DNA from: Sporomusaceae bacterium
GTDB lineage: Bacteria; Bacillota; Negativicutes; UBA1444
Length of the DNA stretch: 64,000 bases
NCBI GenBank assembly: GCA_018434355.1
Contig: JAHDPL010000007.1
Location: forward strand, 1 to 64,000
Direction: 5' to 3'
Shown: positions 1 to 7,972 of the stretch, piece by piece
Position numbering within the stretch: position 1 is the first letter of the stretch
How the letters are laid out: every line of letters starts with the position of its first letter
Translations under genes and position numbers: made by a program
Notes under the pieces: model-generated
Database searches by the model: none
Seen by the model: only the letters and a program-made list of their open reading frames with translations
What the model was told of the DNA's origin: nothing

Positions 1-217
1 GCTTAGTGGCAAACGATATCTCTGCATGGAGGAATACCATGCCTGGCGGACAGTTTCTGGAACTCCTTCTGCTAAAGTGGTCCGACTTCGATAACAGCAA
101 AATATCTGCCGGGTATTTTACACATAATTTTGGACTTGACCCTGTCTTGCTGGATTTTTTGATTTTGCTGCAGTAAAATATCCATATTGAGTTGATGAAC
201 GATGACGGGAGGAAAAC
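1..217. other. Left edge, no assignable gene
   Basis: No gene is recognised here. A short open frame runs in from the left edge to a stop at 174-176 and another to 92-94; either could be the 3' end of an upstream gene, but neither tail resembles a family I know. A GGAGG stretch followed by ATG near 50 would give a 45-residue peptide of unknown merit. TTGACC at 136-141 looks like a -35 box but has no good -10 partner. The last bases (GGGAGG at about 207-212) are the ribosome binding site of the next gene. Confidence 0.4.
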
Positions 218-682
218 ATGACTGCTGCACTGGAAAAAGTGAAACGGGCCCTGGCCCCCTATCCTGATTTGCAGATCGTGCTGTTTGACGAAAGCACGCA
301 TACTTCTGAACTGGCTGCCGCGGCAGTAGGGGTCGCCGTGGCGCAGATCGCCAAGACCCTGATGTTTTTGGCCGATGGAACACCGGTGTTGGTTGTTGCC
401 TGCGGTGACCGCAAAATCAATACCAAAAAACTCGGCAAAGAGTTGAACGCGAAAAAAGTTCGTTTTGCCGATGCGGACAGTGTTTTGCAGATTACAGGCT
501 TTGCGCCGGGCGGCGTTTGTCCGTTCGGTCTGGATGATTCGATTACGATTTGTCTGGATCGCAGTCTTTACGATTACGAGGTCGTCTATGCCGCGGCCGG
601 AACAGCGAACTCGGCGTTGCCGGTGGCGCCGGAACGACTACGCGAAATTTTGGCGGCCCGAGTTGTTGATGTAGCCCAATAG
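218..682 (+). CDS. YbaK/EbsC-family aminoacyl-tRNA deacylase
   Basis: This 154-residue protein matches the YbaK/ProX-like editing domain, which hydrolyses mischarged aminoacyl-tRNA (typically Cys-tRNA-Pro or Ala-tRNA-Pro) in the cytoplasm. Visible family features are the conserved Lys in QIAKTLMF (about residue 46), GDRKIN (63-68), the glycine-rich TGFAPGGVCPFG loop (93-104) and GTANSAL near the end (128-134). Its length is that of a stand-alone single-domain YbaK. ATG 218 is preceded by GGGAGG at good spacing. A strong terminator follows, so it is transcribed apart from the dcw cluster. Family membership is clear. The exact tRNA substrate cannot be read from sequence. Confidence 0.9.
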   Translation: MTAALEKVKRALAPYPDLQIVLFDESTHTSELAAAAVGVAVAQIAKTLMFLADGTPVLVVACGDRKINTKKLGKELNAKKVRFADADSVLQITGFAPGGVCPFGLDDSITICLDRSLYDYEVVYAAAGTANSALPVAPERLREILAARVVDVAQ

Positions 683-694
683 GACTTAAGTCCT
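681..694. repeat. Perfect 14-bp palindrome
   Basis: AGGACTTAAGTCCT is a perfect inverted repeat that begins within the stop codon of the deacylase gene, just ahead of the terminator. It may be a protein-binding site or chance; no function is assigned. Confidence 0.35.
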
Positions 695-712
695 GATTTA
701 AAATATTTTTTC

Positions 713-743
713 AAATCCTTCAATTTTTTGAAGGATTTTTTTT
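713..743 (+). terminator. Rho-independent terminator after the deacylase gene
   Basis: AAATCCTTCAA (713-723) pairs with TTGAAGGATTT (728-738) around a short T loop and is followed by a run of T. This isolates the dcw cluster from upstream transcription. Confidence 0.85.
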
Positions 744-756
744 ATGTTTTTAGAAT

Positions 757-762
757 TATAAT
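757..762 (+). promoter_or_regulatory. -10 box of the mraZ (dcw) promoter
   Basis: TATAAT at 757-762 is a perfect -10 hexamer. The -35 region is weak (GGATTT or GATTTT at about 734-740). The predicted start of transcription, near 769, falls at the edge of the GTGG repeat array, which fits repression by MraZ. Confidence 0.55.
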
Positions 763-767
763 ACCGT

Positions 768-800
768 AAAGTGGTTTGATGTGGTGTAATGTGGTGAAAG
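768..800 (+). promoter_or_regulatory. Candidate MraZ operator: three GTGG repeats, 10-bp period
   Basis: GTGG begins at 771, 781 and 791, each in an exact 10-bp unit, and the first is part of AAAGTGG. MraZ proteins are known to bind short GTGG/TGGG direct repeats with about 10-bp phasing in the promoter of their own operon. The array sits between the -10 box and the mraZ start, as expected for autorepression. Confidence 0.75.
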
Positions 801-825
801 CGATTCGGAAAGGGGGTGGATAGAT

Positions 826-1257
826 GTGTTCATGGGGGAATACCAGCACACGCTGGACGGAAAAGGTCGGCTGATTTTGCCGGCAAAGATCCGCGAAGGA
901 CTCGGTGAGACATTTATCGCAACCCGCGGTCTGGATGACTGCTTGTTCATTTATACCAGGGAAGAATGGGCCGCACTGGAAGGAAAACTGAAACAGTTAT
1001 CGCTGGTAAAGCCCGAAGCACGGGCTTTTTCACGTTATATTTTTTCCGGTGCAGCCGAACTGGAAGCCGATAAACAGGGTAGGGTGCTGTTGCCGCCGAA
1101 CCTCAGGGAATACGCCAAACTGGAAAAGGATGTCGTGGTCATCGGCGTGGCTAGCCGCGTTGAAATATGGGATAAGGAAGCCTGGCAAAAATACAATGAA
1201 CGGATGGGTCCGACAGTGGAACAGCTTTCTGAACAGCTGATCGACTTCGGTATTTGA
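826..1257 (+). CDS. mraZ: Transcriptional regulator MraZ
   Basis: This 143-residue protein has the two tandem SpoVT-AbrB-like DNA-binding folds of MraZ, each marked by a D-x-K-G-R core (about residues 10-15) or its DKQGR equivalent (about 80-84) and a following PxxxR element. MraZ forms a ring-shaped oligomer that represses the dcw operon. The start is GTG at 826, six bases after AAGGGGGTGG. It gives the family N-terminus MFMGEY, whereas ATG 832 would remove it. The gene overlaps rsmH at its stop codon, and the GTGG repeat array just upstream is its likely operator. Confidence 0.95.
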   Translation: MFMGEYQHTLDGKGRLILPAKIREGLGETFIATRGLDDCLFIYTREEWAALEGKLKQLSLVKPEARAFSRYIFSGAAELEADKQGRVLLPPNLREYAKLEKDVVVIGVASRVEIWDKEAWQKYNERMGPTVEQLSEQLIDFGI

Positions 1258-2231
1258 TGATGCCGGAGAATTTTCAACACGAAACGGTATTGTTGCAAGA
1301 AAGCATCGACGCGATCGTGACAGACCCGGATGGGATTTACGTTGACTGTACGCTTGGCGGCGGAGGTCATTCCGCTGCGATTCTGGAACGGTTGAGTCCG
1401 CAGGGGATGCTGGTCGGCTTTGATCGGGATCCTGCGGCTTTGATGGCGGCTACGGCGAAACTGGTCCGGTTCTCTTCACAGGTTCGACTGGTTCCGGGAA
1501 ACTTTGCCGAGATTGACACGCTGCTTACTCGTTTGGGCATTGGGCAGGTCAATGGAGTCTTGTTTGACCTAGGGGTGTCTTCGCATCAACTTGATTTGCC
1601 GCAACGCGGTTTTTCTTACATGAAGGAAGGTCCGCTGGATATGCGGATGGACCCTGCCCAACCGCTGTCGGCCCTGCAGGTAGTGAACGAGTATTCCGAA
1701 GATGAACTGAACCGGGTAATCTTTGAATATGGTGAAGAACGCTGGGCTCGCCGCATTGCGAAATTCATCGTGGAAGTCCGCCAGATGAAACCGTTGCAGA
1801 ATACAGCCGAACTGGTCGAGGTCATTACGGCGGCCATCCCCGCAGCAGCCCGCAGACAGGGACCGCATCCTGCCAAAAGGACATTTCAGGCAATCCGGAT
1901 TGAAGTGAACGGTGAATTGCGGATTCTGGCCGGCGCCCTGCATAGCGCAATCGAGCGTCTTGCGCCCGGCGGCAGGATCGGTGTTATTTCATTCCATTCG
2001 TTGGAAGACAGAATCGTAAAGAATGTTTTTGCTGGTTTGCTCGGGCGTTGCACTTGCCCGCCACGGGCGCCGATTTGCACTTGTAATGCCAGAGCTGTGC
2101 TTGCGTTGCGCGGCAAAGCGTTGGCGCCTTCGGATGAAGAAGTGGAACGAAACCCCCGCTCACGTAGTGCGAAGCTGCGAGTTGCCGAGAAAATTGGACA
2201 GGGAGGCCAGAATGATGCCGCGAATCCATGA
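1257..2231 (+). CDS. rsmH: 16S rRNA (cytosine-1402-N4)-methyltransferase RsmH
   Basis: RsmH (MraW) methylates N4 of C1402 in the ribosomal P site using SAM. The protein (324 residues) begins with the HETVLLQES motif. It carries the SAM-binding CTLGGGGHS loop (about 31-40), then FDLGVSSHQLD, the RGFSY..GPLDMRMD segment and a C-terminal ISFHSLEDRIVK motif. All are diagnostic. ATG 1257 lies inside the mraZ stop (TGATG overlap), so translation is coupled; a TTG three bases earlier is possible but less likely. ftsL starts within its last codons. Confidence 0.96.
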   Translation: MMPENFQHETVLLQESIDAIVTDPDGIYVDCTLGGGGHSAAILERLSPQGMLVGFDRDPAALMAATAKLVRFSSQVRLVPGNFAEIDTLLTRLGIGQVNGVLFDLGVSSHQLDLPQRGFSYMKEGPLDMRMDPAQPLSALQVVNEYSEDELNRVIFEYGEERWARRIAKFIVEVRQMKPLQNTAELVEVITAAIPAAARRQGPHPAKRTFQAIRIEVNGELRILAGALHSAIERLAPGGRIGVISFHSLEDRIVKNVFAGLLGRCTCPPRAPICTCNARAVLALRGKALAPSDEEVERNPRSRSAKLRVAEKIGQGGQNDAANP

Positions 2232-2661
2232 ACGAAAAGAAGTGTTGTTGCCGGAAAAGACAGAGCGTTGTTCTCTGGCAAAACCTCGTCGGTGCCTGCG
2301 CACCGAATGCGTGATATCGGCGGTTGTACTGGGTTTGCTGGCGATGTTTGTGACCTGGGGCAGCTCCTCGATCGTAAAGGCTGGCTATGAATTGGTCCAG
2401 ACCAGGGCTTGCCTGACCAAGGTGGAAAAACAGAACGAGTTGCTGCGCTTGGAGATGGCTCGGTTGAAATCGCCGCAACGGATTCAGGAAATCGCGGTCA
2501 ACCAATTGGGGATGATCAAGCCGCAGGCAGTGTATGTCGTAGCCAAAGAAAGCAATGTGGCGAAAGCCGCAAGGCCGGCAAAGGATCGAGAAGAAATCGT
2601 GGCGGCGCGTAGCTCAATCTTGTTCGGCAATGCCCGGGCCGAGGCGCATAAAGCAAGGTAG
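2212..2661 (+). CDS. ftsL: Cell division protein FtsL
   Basis: This is a bitopic division protein of 149 residues. It has a basic cytoplasmic N-terminus of about 32 residues, one membrane segment (about 33-54) and then a heptad-rich coiled coil (about 57-88). It ends the conserved part with the RIQEIAVNQLGM signature of FtsL/DivIC. It would join FtsQ and FtsB to activate septal peptidoglycan synthesis. The start is placed at ATG 2212 (or 2215) after GGGAGG; the open frame extends further upstream only inside rsmH. Next to ftsL one normally finds a division transpeptidase (pbpB/spoVD), but murE follows directly. Confidence 0.88.
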   Translation: MMPRIHERKEVLLPEKTERCSLAKPRRCLRTECVISAVVLGLLAMFVTWGSSSIVKAGYELVQTRACLTKVEKQNELLRLEMARLKSPQRIQEIAVNQLGMIKPQAVYVVAKESNVAKAARPAKDREEIVAARSSILFGNARAEAHKAR

Positions 2662-2663
2662 TG

Positions 2664-2690
2664 AAGAGGCAGGTGAGAACCTGCTTCTTT
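2664..2690 (+). terminator. Hairpin, possible attenuator or terminator after ftsL
   Basis: AAGAGGCAGGT (2664-2674) pairs with ACCTGCTTCTT (2679-2689) with one G-U pair. The tail is only moderately T-rich (CTTTGTTTGG), so termination may be partial. A promoter lies just downstream. Confidence 0.55.
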
Positions 2691-2692
2691 GT

Positions 2693-2721
2693 TTGGCGGT
2701 TACGGCAAAAAGTGATAAAAT
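2693..2721 (+). promoter_or_regulatory. Promoter for murE and downstream genes
   Basis: TTGGCG (2693-2698), a 17-bp spacer and TAAAAT (2716-2721) match a sigma-A type promoter. It lies between the ftsL hairpin and murE, so the mur genes can be expressed apart from mraZ-rsmH-ftsL. Confidence 0.6.
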
Positions 2722-2753
2722 AATTGCCATGGAATGATTGACGGGAGGTTCCC

Positions 2754-4247
2754 ATGAGCTTTACATTGCAGGATATTGCGGGGAAAATTCCCCAACTCCG
2801 CCGGCAAGGCGGGCAGCAAGATAATCCGTTGATTTTGACCCTGGCCCACGATTCGCGCAAGGTGGAACCAGGGACTCTGTTTGTTTGCATTCCCGGCGCC
2901 ACGGTGGACGGGCATGACTTTGCCGAAGCGGCGGTGCGAAAAGGCGCCGTGGCGGTTTTGGCCGAACGCCCGCTGCCGGTTTCGTTGCCTGTGGCGGTAT
3001 TGGTGACGCCGGACGTGCGAAAAGCATTGGAAGTGATTTCTGCCTGGTTTTTTGGCGAACCGGCCAGACAGTTACGGATGATCGGCGTGACCGGAACCAA
3101 TGGGAAGACGACTACGACTCATATTATCCGGGACATTTTCAACCGGGCCGGGCGTCCCTGCGGCGTGATCGGCACCTTGCACACACTGATTGGCGATCAG
3201 GTGATTCCGGTGAAGAATACCACGCCGGATGTGCTTGACTTGCAATCCTCCTTGGCGGCGATGGTTGCCGGCGGGATGTCGGCGGTTGCGATGGAAGTCT
3301 CTTCGCACGCATTGGCGCTGGGTCGGGTGACTGGCTGCGAGTTTGACACCGCAGTGTTCACCAACATGACCCAGGACCATCTCGATTTTCACGGTGATTT
3401 GACGGCATATCGGGATGCCAAGGCAAACCTGTTCCGCTTGCTTGACGCTACCGATGCACTGAAACCGAACAAAAACGCGATTGTCAACATCGATGACCCC
3501 GCCGGTCGGTTCATGCTGGAACAAACACTGGCTCGGCCCGTCACTTATGGGATAGAACAGGCCGCTGACCTTCAGGCGGTAGATATTGGCATCCGGCCGG
3601 AAGGCTGCCGGTTCCGGGTTGTCGGTAAATTTGGCGAGTTTGTCGTGCAGTCCAGGTTGACCGGACGTTTCAATGTCTACAACCTGCTTGCGGCAATTGG
3701 CGTGGCATTGGCGGAAGGCATCAGCGTTGCCGATATTCAGGCTGCGCTGGCAAGTTTTTCAAATGTGCCGGGGCGGTTTGAACGGGTTGAAATCGACAAA
3801 CCGTTCAGCGTGATCGTCGATTACGCCCATACGCCGGATGGCTTGGAAAATGTGTTGCGTACGGCAAAACAGTTTGTGACCGGTCGATTGATTGCAGTGT
3901 TTGGTTGCGGCGGCGATCGGGACCGGACCAAACGACCGATCATGGGTGAGCTGGCGACGCGCTACGCCGACCGGGTGATCGTGACCTCGGACAATCCACG
4001 TTCTGAGAATCCGGATTTCATCATCGGCCAGATTATGGCAGGCATTGTGACGCCCGAGGCGCAGCGACGGACGGAAACCATCGCAGACAGACGACAGGCG
4101 ATTCAGCGGGCGATGGAAATTGCCGAAGCCGGCGATGTAATCCTGGTGGCAGGCAAAGGCCACGAAAATTATCAGATTCTGGCTGATCGGACGATTCATT
4201 TTGACGACCGGGAAGTCGTACAGGAGTTGGCGGGAGGGAAATCATGA
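2754..4247 (+). CDS. murE: UDP-MurNAc-L-Ala-D-Glu: meso-diaminopimelate ligase MurE
   Basis: MurE adds the third residue of the stem peptide in cytoplasmic peptidoglycan synthesis. The 497-residue protein shows the Mur ligase N-domain, the ATP-binding GTNGKTTTT loop (114-122), the conserved TNMTQDHLDFHG segment and a C-terminal domain. The motif DNPR (413-416) marks specificity for meso-diaminopimelate rather than lysine. It has a GGGAGG ribosome site before ATG 2754 and its own candidate promoter. It overlaps murF by ATGA. Identification is secure. Confidence 0.97.
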   Translation: MSFTLQDIAGKIPQLRRQGGQQDNPLILTLAHDSRKVEPGTLFVCIPGATVDGHDFAEAAVRKGAVAVLAERPLPVSLPVAVLVTPDVRKALEVISAWFFGEPARQLRMIGVTGTNGKTTTTHIIRDIFNRAGRPCGVIGTLHTLIGDQVIPVKNTTPDVLDLQSSLAAMVAGGMSAVAMEVSSHALALGRVTGCEFDTAVFTNMTQDHLDFHGDLTAYRDAKANLFRLLDATDALKPNKNAIVNIDDPAGRFMLEQTLARPVTYGIEQAADLQAVDIGIRPEGCRFRVVGKFGEFVVQSRLTGRFNVYNLLAAIGVALAEGISVADIQAALASFSNVPGRFERVEIDKPFSVIVDYAHTPDGLENVLRTAKQFVTGRLIAVFGCGGDRDRTKRPIMGELATRYADRVIVTSDNPRSENPDFIIGQIMAGIVTPEAQRRTETIADRRQAIQRAMEIAEAGDVILVAGKGHENYQILADRTIHFDDREVVQELAGGKS

Positions 4248-5620
4248 CAGCTTGCTTTACGCTGCAGGAAGTGCTGACGGCGACCCAAGGCCGTTGTATA
4301 TCGCCAACCGGACAACAGACTTTTTCCGGCGTATCGACTGACAGCAGGACGCTGCAAGCGGGAACGCTGTATGTCGCTTTATCAGGAGAAAAATTTGACG
4401 GGCATGACTACGCATCAGAAGCGATTGCCAAAGGCGCCGCGGGTATTGTTGTGTCGAGAGTGCTGCCGCTGACTGTTGGAGTACCGGTAATATTGGTGGA
4501 AGACTGTCGTAAGGCTTTGCAGGATTTGGCTCGGTTCCACCGCTGTAGGTTCCAGGGTCCGCTGATTGCGGTGACAGGCTCCAATGGCAAGACATCGACC
4601 AAGGACATGATTGCCGCCGTATTGTCAACTTCGCTCAATGTACTGAAGACCGAGGCGAACTTCAACAATGAAATTGGACTGTCGCAAACTTTGCTGCGAC
4701 TCGATGCTTCGCATCAAGCCGTGGTCGTCGAGATGGGGATGCGGGGGCGCGGTGAGATCGCCGAACTGGCTTCGATTGCCCTGCCGACGGTCGGCGTGGT
4801 GACGAATGTCGGTGAAACGCATCTGGAAAGATTAGGCACGGTAGCGAACATTGCCGCAGCCAAGGCTGAACTGGTCGAAGCCTTGCCATCAAGCGGCATT
4901 GCCGTGCTCAATGCCGATGATGAGCTGGTTATGGCGATGCGGACGAAAACGGCCGCGCGGGTGGTAACTTATGCTGTGCGGAGCAGCGCCGAAGTCTCGG
5001 CATCGGATATCGAACAGACGGCGCAGCAAGTTTCGTTTCGGTGTGCTGCCGACAGTGGCCGTTTTGCTGTCACTGTTCCACTGCCGGGTCTGCATACGGT
5101 TTACAATGCGCTGGCGGCAATTGCGGTCGGACGCTTGCTCGGCCTGACGGAGGAGAAGATTGCTGCCGGGCTGGCTGGCTACCAACCGGGGAAAATGCGG
5201 TTGAATATCCGCCAATACGGACAGATCACCGTGATTGACGATACCTATAACGCGAGTCCGTTATCGATGGCGGCGGCGATTAACGTGCTGGCCGAAATAG
5301 CCAAAGGCCGGAAAATAGCTGCCATCGGCGATATGTTGGAACTGGGAACGGTTGCAGCGGTTGCCCATCAAAAAGTGGGCGTTCATCTGGCAACTGCCGG
5401 GGCTGCGATTGTCATTACTGTGGGTGAAATGGCAAGTCATGCGGCTACCGCAGCGACGCAGAACGGTGTGGCCAAGGTAGTTGCCTGCCAGGACCACGGG
5501 CAGGCGGTATCGGAACTGAAAAAACTGTTGCAACCAGGGGATACGCTGCTGATCAAAGGCTCCCGCGGCATGCAGATGGAAAAATTGCTGGCTGTATTTA
5601 CACCATCGTCGGAGGAATGA
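4244..5620 (+). CDS. murF: UDP-MurNAc-tripeptide: D-Ala-D-Ala ligase MurF
   Basis: MurF adds the D-Ala-D-Ala dipeptide to UDP-MurNAc-tripeptide. The protein (458 residues) has the three-domain Mur ligase layout with P-loop GSNGKTSTK (about 112-120), NFNNEIG after it (typical of MurF), and the family motif DDTYNASP for the middle-to-C-terminal junction. It starts inside the murE stop codon (ATGA), so the two are translationally coupled. Seven bases separate it from mraY. Confidence 0.97.
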   Translation: MTACFTLQEVLTATQGRCISPTGQQTFSGVSTDSRTLQAGTLYVALSGEKFDGHDYASEAIAKGAAGIVVSRVLPLTVGVPVILVEDCRKALQDLARFHRCRFQGPLIAVTGSNGKTSTKDMIAAVLSTSLNVLKTEANFNNEIGLSQTLLRLDASHQAVVVEMGMRGRGEIAELASIALPTVGVVTNVGETHLERLGTVANIAAAKAELVEALPSSGIAVLNADDELVMAMRTKTAARVVTYAVRSSAEVSASDIEQTAQQVSFRCAADSGRFAVTVPLPGLHTVYNALAAIAVGRLLGLTEEKIAAGLAGYQPGKMRLNIRQYGQITVIDDTYNASPLSMAAAINVLAEIAKGRKIAAIGDMLELGTVAAVAHQKVGVHLATAGAAIVITVGEMASHAATAATQNGVAKVVACQDHGQAVSELKKLLQPGDTLLIKGSRGMQMEKLLAVFTPSSEE

Positions 5621-5626
5621 GTTTTC

Positions 5627-6604
5627 GTGGAAAAAATTGTATTGGCTCTGGTTTGTTCTTTCGGTGTGGTTGTGCTGCTCGGCCCGCTGGCCATCCCGCT
5701 ATTGCGGCGTTTGAAGTTCGGACAGGTCGTCCGCGAAGACGGACCGGCGGCGCATAAGGCCAAGACCGGCACGCCGACGATGGGCGGACTGATGATGCTG
5801 GCTGGTATTGCGGTGGCTGGTGCGATAGCCTATTACGATTCAGCGCCGGTATGGTTGCTGCTTTTCGTGACTCTGGCCTGCGGCGGCCTCGGCTTTCTTG
5901 ATGACTATATCAAGGTGGTTTTGAAGCGCAACTTGGGATTGAAAGCCAAACAAAAACTGTTGGGGCAGATTGTGATTGCCCTGCTATTTTCCTGGCTGGT
6001 TACCCAGACCATGGGGAGGGGAACGCAATTGTGGATTCCCGGCCTCGATCAGACCTGGGACGCTGGTTTTTTGTTTCATGTACTGGTGTTTTTCATCATT
6101 GTCGGTACGACGAATGCGGTCAACCTGACTGATGGACTGGATGGACTGGCGGCAGGGACTTCGGTTGCCGCGGCGGCAGTTTATGCCGGTATCGCTTTTT
6201 TCTTGGGCCAACCAGCGGTAGCCGGTTTTTTTGCCGCAGTCGTCGGCGCTTGTCTGGGTTTTCTTGTCTATAACCGTCATCCGGCCCGCATTTTCATGGG
6301 TGATACCGGTTCCCTGGCGCTTGGCGGTGCGCTGGCAGCCGGCGCGGTGCTGACCCGGACCGAGTTGGTGCTGCCGCTTGTCGGGGCGATTTTTGTCGCG
6401 GAGGCATTATCGGTGATTATCCAGGTTATTTCATTTAAATCGACCGGACGGCGAGTGTTTCGCATGAGTCCGCTGCATCATCATTTTGAACTGGGCGGCT
6501 GGTCTGAGACCAAGGTGGTCGGTGTATTCTGGCTGTTTGGCCTGATTTGCGGCCTACTGGGGTTGTCGGTGGTATTGTCATCAACGGTTGGAGGGTTACG
6601 TTAA
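5627..6604 (+). CDS. mraY: Phospho-MurNAc-pentapeptide-transferase MraY
   Basis: MraY transfers phospho-MurNAc-pentapeptide to undecaprenyl phosphate to make lipid I at the inner membrane. The 325-residue protein is very hydrophobic, with about ten membrane segments. It carries the signatures GTPTMGG, LGFLDDYIK (catalytic aspartates), NAVNLTDGLDGLA, FMGDTGSL and SPLHHHFE. The start is GTG 5627 after GGAGG. It ends exactly where murD begins. No spoVE/ftsW gene follows in the next positions. Confidence 0.97.
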   Translation: MEKIVLALVCSFGVVVLLGPLAIPLLRRLKFGQVVREDGPAAHKAKTGTPTMGGLMMLAGIAVAGAIAYYDSAPVWLLLFVTLACGGLGFLDDYIKVVLKRNLGLKAKQKLLGQIVIALLFSWLVTQTMGRGTQLWIPGLDQTWDAGFLFHVLVFFIIVGTTNAVNLTDGLDGLAAGTSVAAAAVYAGIAFFLGQPAVAGFFAAVVGACLGFLVYNRHPARIFMGDTGSLALGGALAAGAVLTRTELVLPLVGAIFVAEALSVIIQVISFKSTGRRVFRMSPLHHHFELGGWSETKVVGVFWLFGLICGLLGLSVVLSSTVGGLR

Positions 6605-7972
6605 ATGGAATTGGCCGGAAAGAACGTATTGGTTTTTGGTGCAGCGATCAGTGGGATTTCGGCGGCTGAAACACTGCTTGGCGCAGGCGCCAGGGTGACG
6701 TTGGCCGATGGAAAAGAACGGGATAAGCTCAAGCAGGCTGATGCATTGTCAGGGCTGGAATGCAGGGCAATGCTGGCGCTGGGACGGCAGGACGAAGAAT
6801 TGCTTGATGGAATGGATTTGCTGATTATTTCACCGGGAATTTCGATTCATCATGCATTGCCGCAGGCGGCGTTGCGACGAAAAATCCCTGTCTGGGGTGA
6901 AGTGGAGCTGGCCGGTCGACTGTGTCAGGCCCCGATTGTCGCGGTGACCGGCACCAACGGCAAGACGACGACGACGACCCTGCTGGGAGAAATGATGAAA
7001 ACACGGTTTGAACAAGTGGTAATCGGCGGCAATATCGGCGTTGGATTGGCCCAGGCGGTAGGCCAGGTCGCTGCGGACGGCTACGTAGTTGCGGAAATCT
7101 CCAGTTTTCAGCTGGAAGCGGCCGGTACTTTTCATCCGCATATCGCGGTGATGCTTAACCTGACACCGGATCATCTGGATCGACACGGCTCACTGGAGGG
7201 GTATGCCGCAGTCAAGGAACAGATTTTTGCCAACCAGACGTCGCAGGATTATCTGGTGCTGAACCATGATGATGAACGTGTCCGCGACATGGCGAAACGT
7301 TGTCGTTCTCAGGCCTTTTTCTTCAGTCGTCAGATCGAACTGGAGACAGGGGCCTTTGTATCTGCAGACGCTATTTGGCTGCGTTGGCAGGGCAAGGCGC
7401 AGCAGGTATGCCGAATCGATGAAATGAAACTGTTTGGCGGTCATAACGTGGAAAATGCTTTGGCGGCTTGCAGCGCAGCTTGCCTGGCCGGTGTGGCGCC
7501 GTCACAGATGGCGAATGTATTGCGGCAGTTCTGCGGAGTCGAACATCGAATCGAACCGGTGGCGACGCTGGAGGGAGTTCGTTGGTTCAACGATTCCAAA
7601 GCAACCAATCCCGAATCCTCAATCAAGGCGTTGGAAGCATTCCCGGGTCATGTTATCCTGATTGCCGGCGGGCGTGACAAAAATACCGATCTGGCTGAAT
7701 TTATGAATTTGGTGAAACAAAAAGTCGATCAGTTGATTCTGATTGGCGAAGCGGCGGCGCGTTTTGCAGCGGCGGCGCAGGCGTCCTGTGTGAAAAATAT
7801 CGTTCAGGTCGGCTCGCTGGAAGAAGCGGTGGAAACGGCGCGCCAACTGGCGCAGCCGCCGCAAGTCGTGTTACTGTCTCCGGCCTGCGCCAGCTATGAT
7901 ATGTTCGACAATTATGAGCAACGTGGCCGCATTTTCAAGCAATTGGTGAGAAAAGAGGAGCGTCAGGGATGA
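6605..7972 (+). CDS. murD: UDP-MurNAc-L-alanine: D-glutamate ligase MurD
   Basis: MurD adds D-glutamate to UDP-MurNAc-L-Ala. This 455-residue ligase has an N-terminal Rossmann fold (VLVFGAAISGISAAE), the P-loop GTNGKTTTT (116-124), LTPDHLDRH for the conserved His, and WFNDSKATNP (carbamoylated-lysine region and C-domain). It begins directly after the mraY stop with GGAGGG upstream, and it overlaps murG by ATGA. In many Firmicutes ftsW/spoVE lies between murD and murG; here it does not. Confidence 0.97.
   Translation: MELAGKNVLVFGAAISGISAAETLLGAGARVTLADGKERDKLKQADALSGLECRAMLALGRQDEELLDGMDLLIISPGISIHHALPQAALRRKIPVWGEVELAGRLCQAPIVAVTGTNGKTTTTTLLGEMMKTRFEQVVIGGNIGVGLAQAVGQVAADGYVVAEISSFQLEAAGTFHPHIAVMLNLTPDHLDRHGSLEGYAAVKEQIFANQTSQDYLVLNHDDERVRDMAKRCRSQAFFFSRQIELETGAFVSADAIWLRWQGKAQQVCRIDEMKLFGGHNVENALAACSAACLAGVAPSQMANVLRQFCGVEHRIEPVATLEGVRWFNDSKATNPESSIKALEAFPGHVILIAGGRDKNTDLAEFMNLVKQKVDQLILIGEAAARFAAAAQASCVKNIVQVGSLEEAVETARQLAQPPQVVLLSPACASYDMFDNYEQRGRIFKQLVRKEERQG

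Noticed and set aside
136-165. Possible promoter before the YbaK-like gene
   Set aside because: TTGACC has no acceptable -10 hexamer at 16-18 bp.
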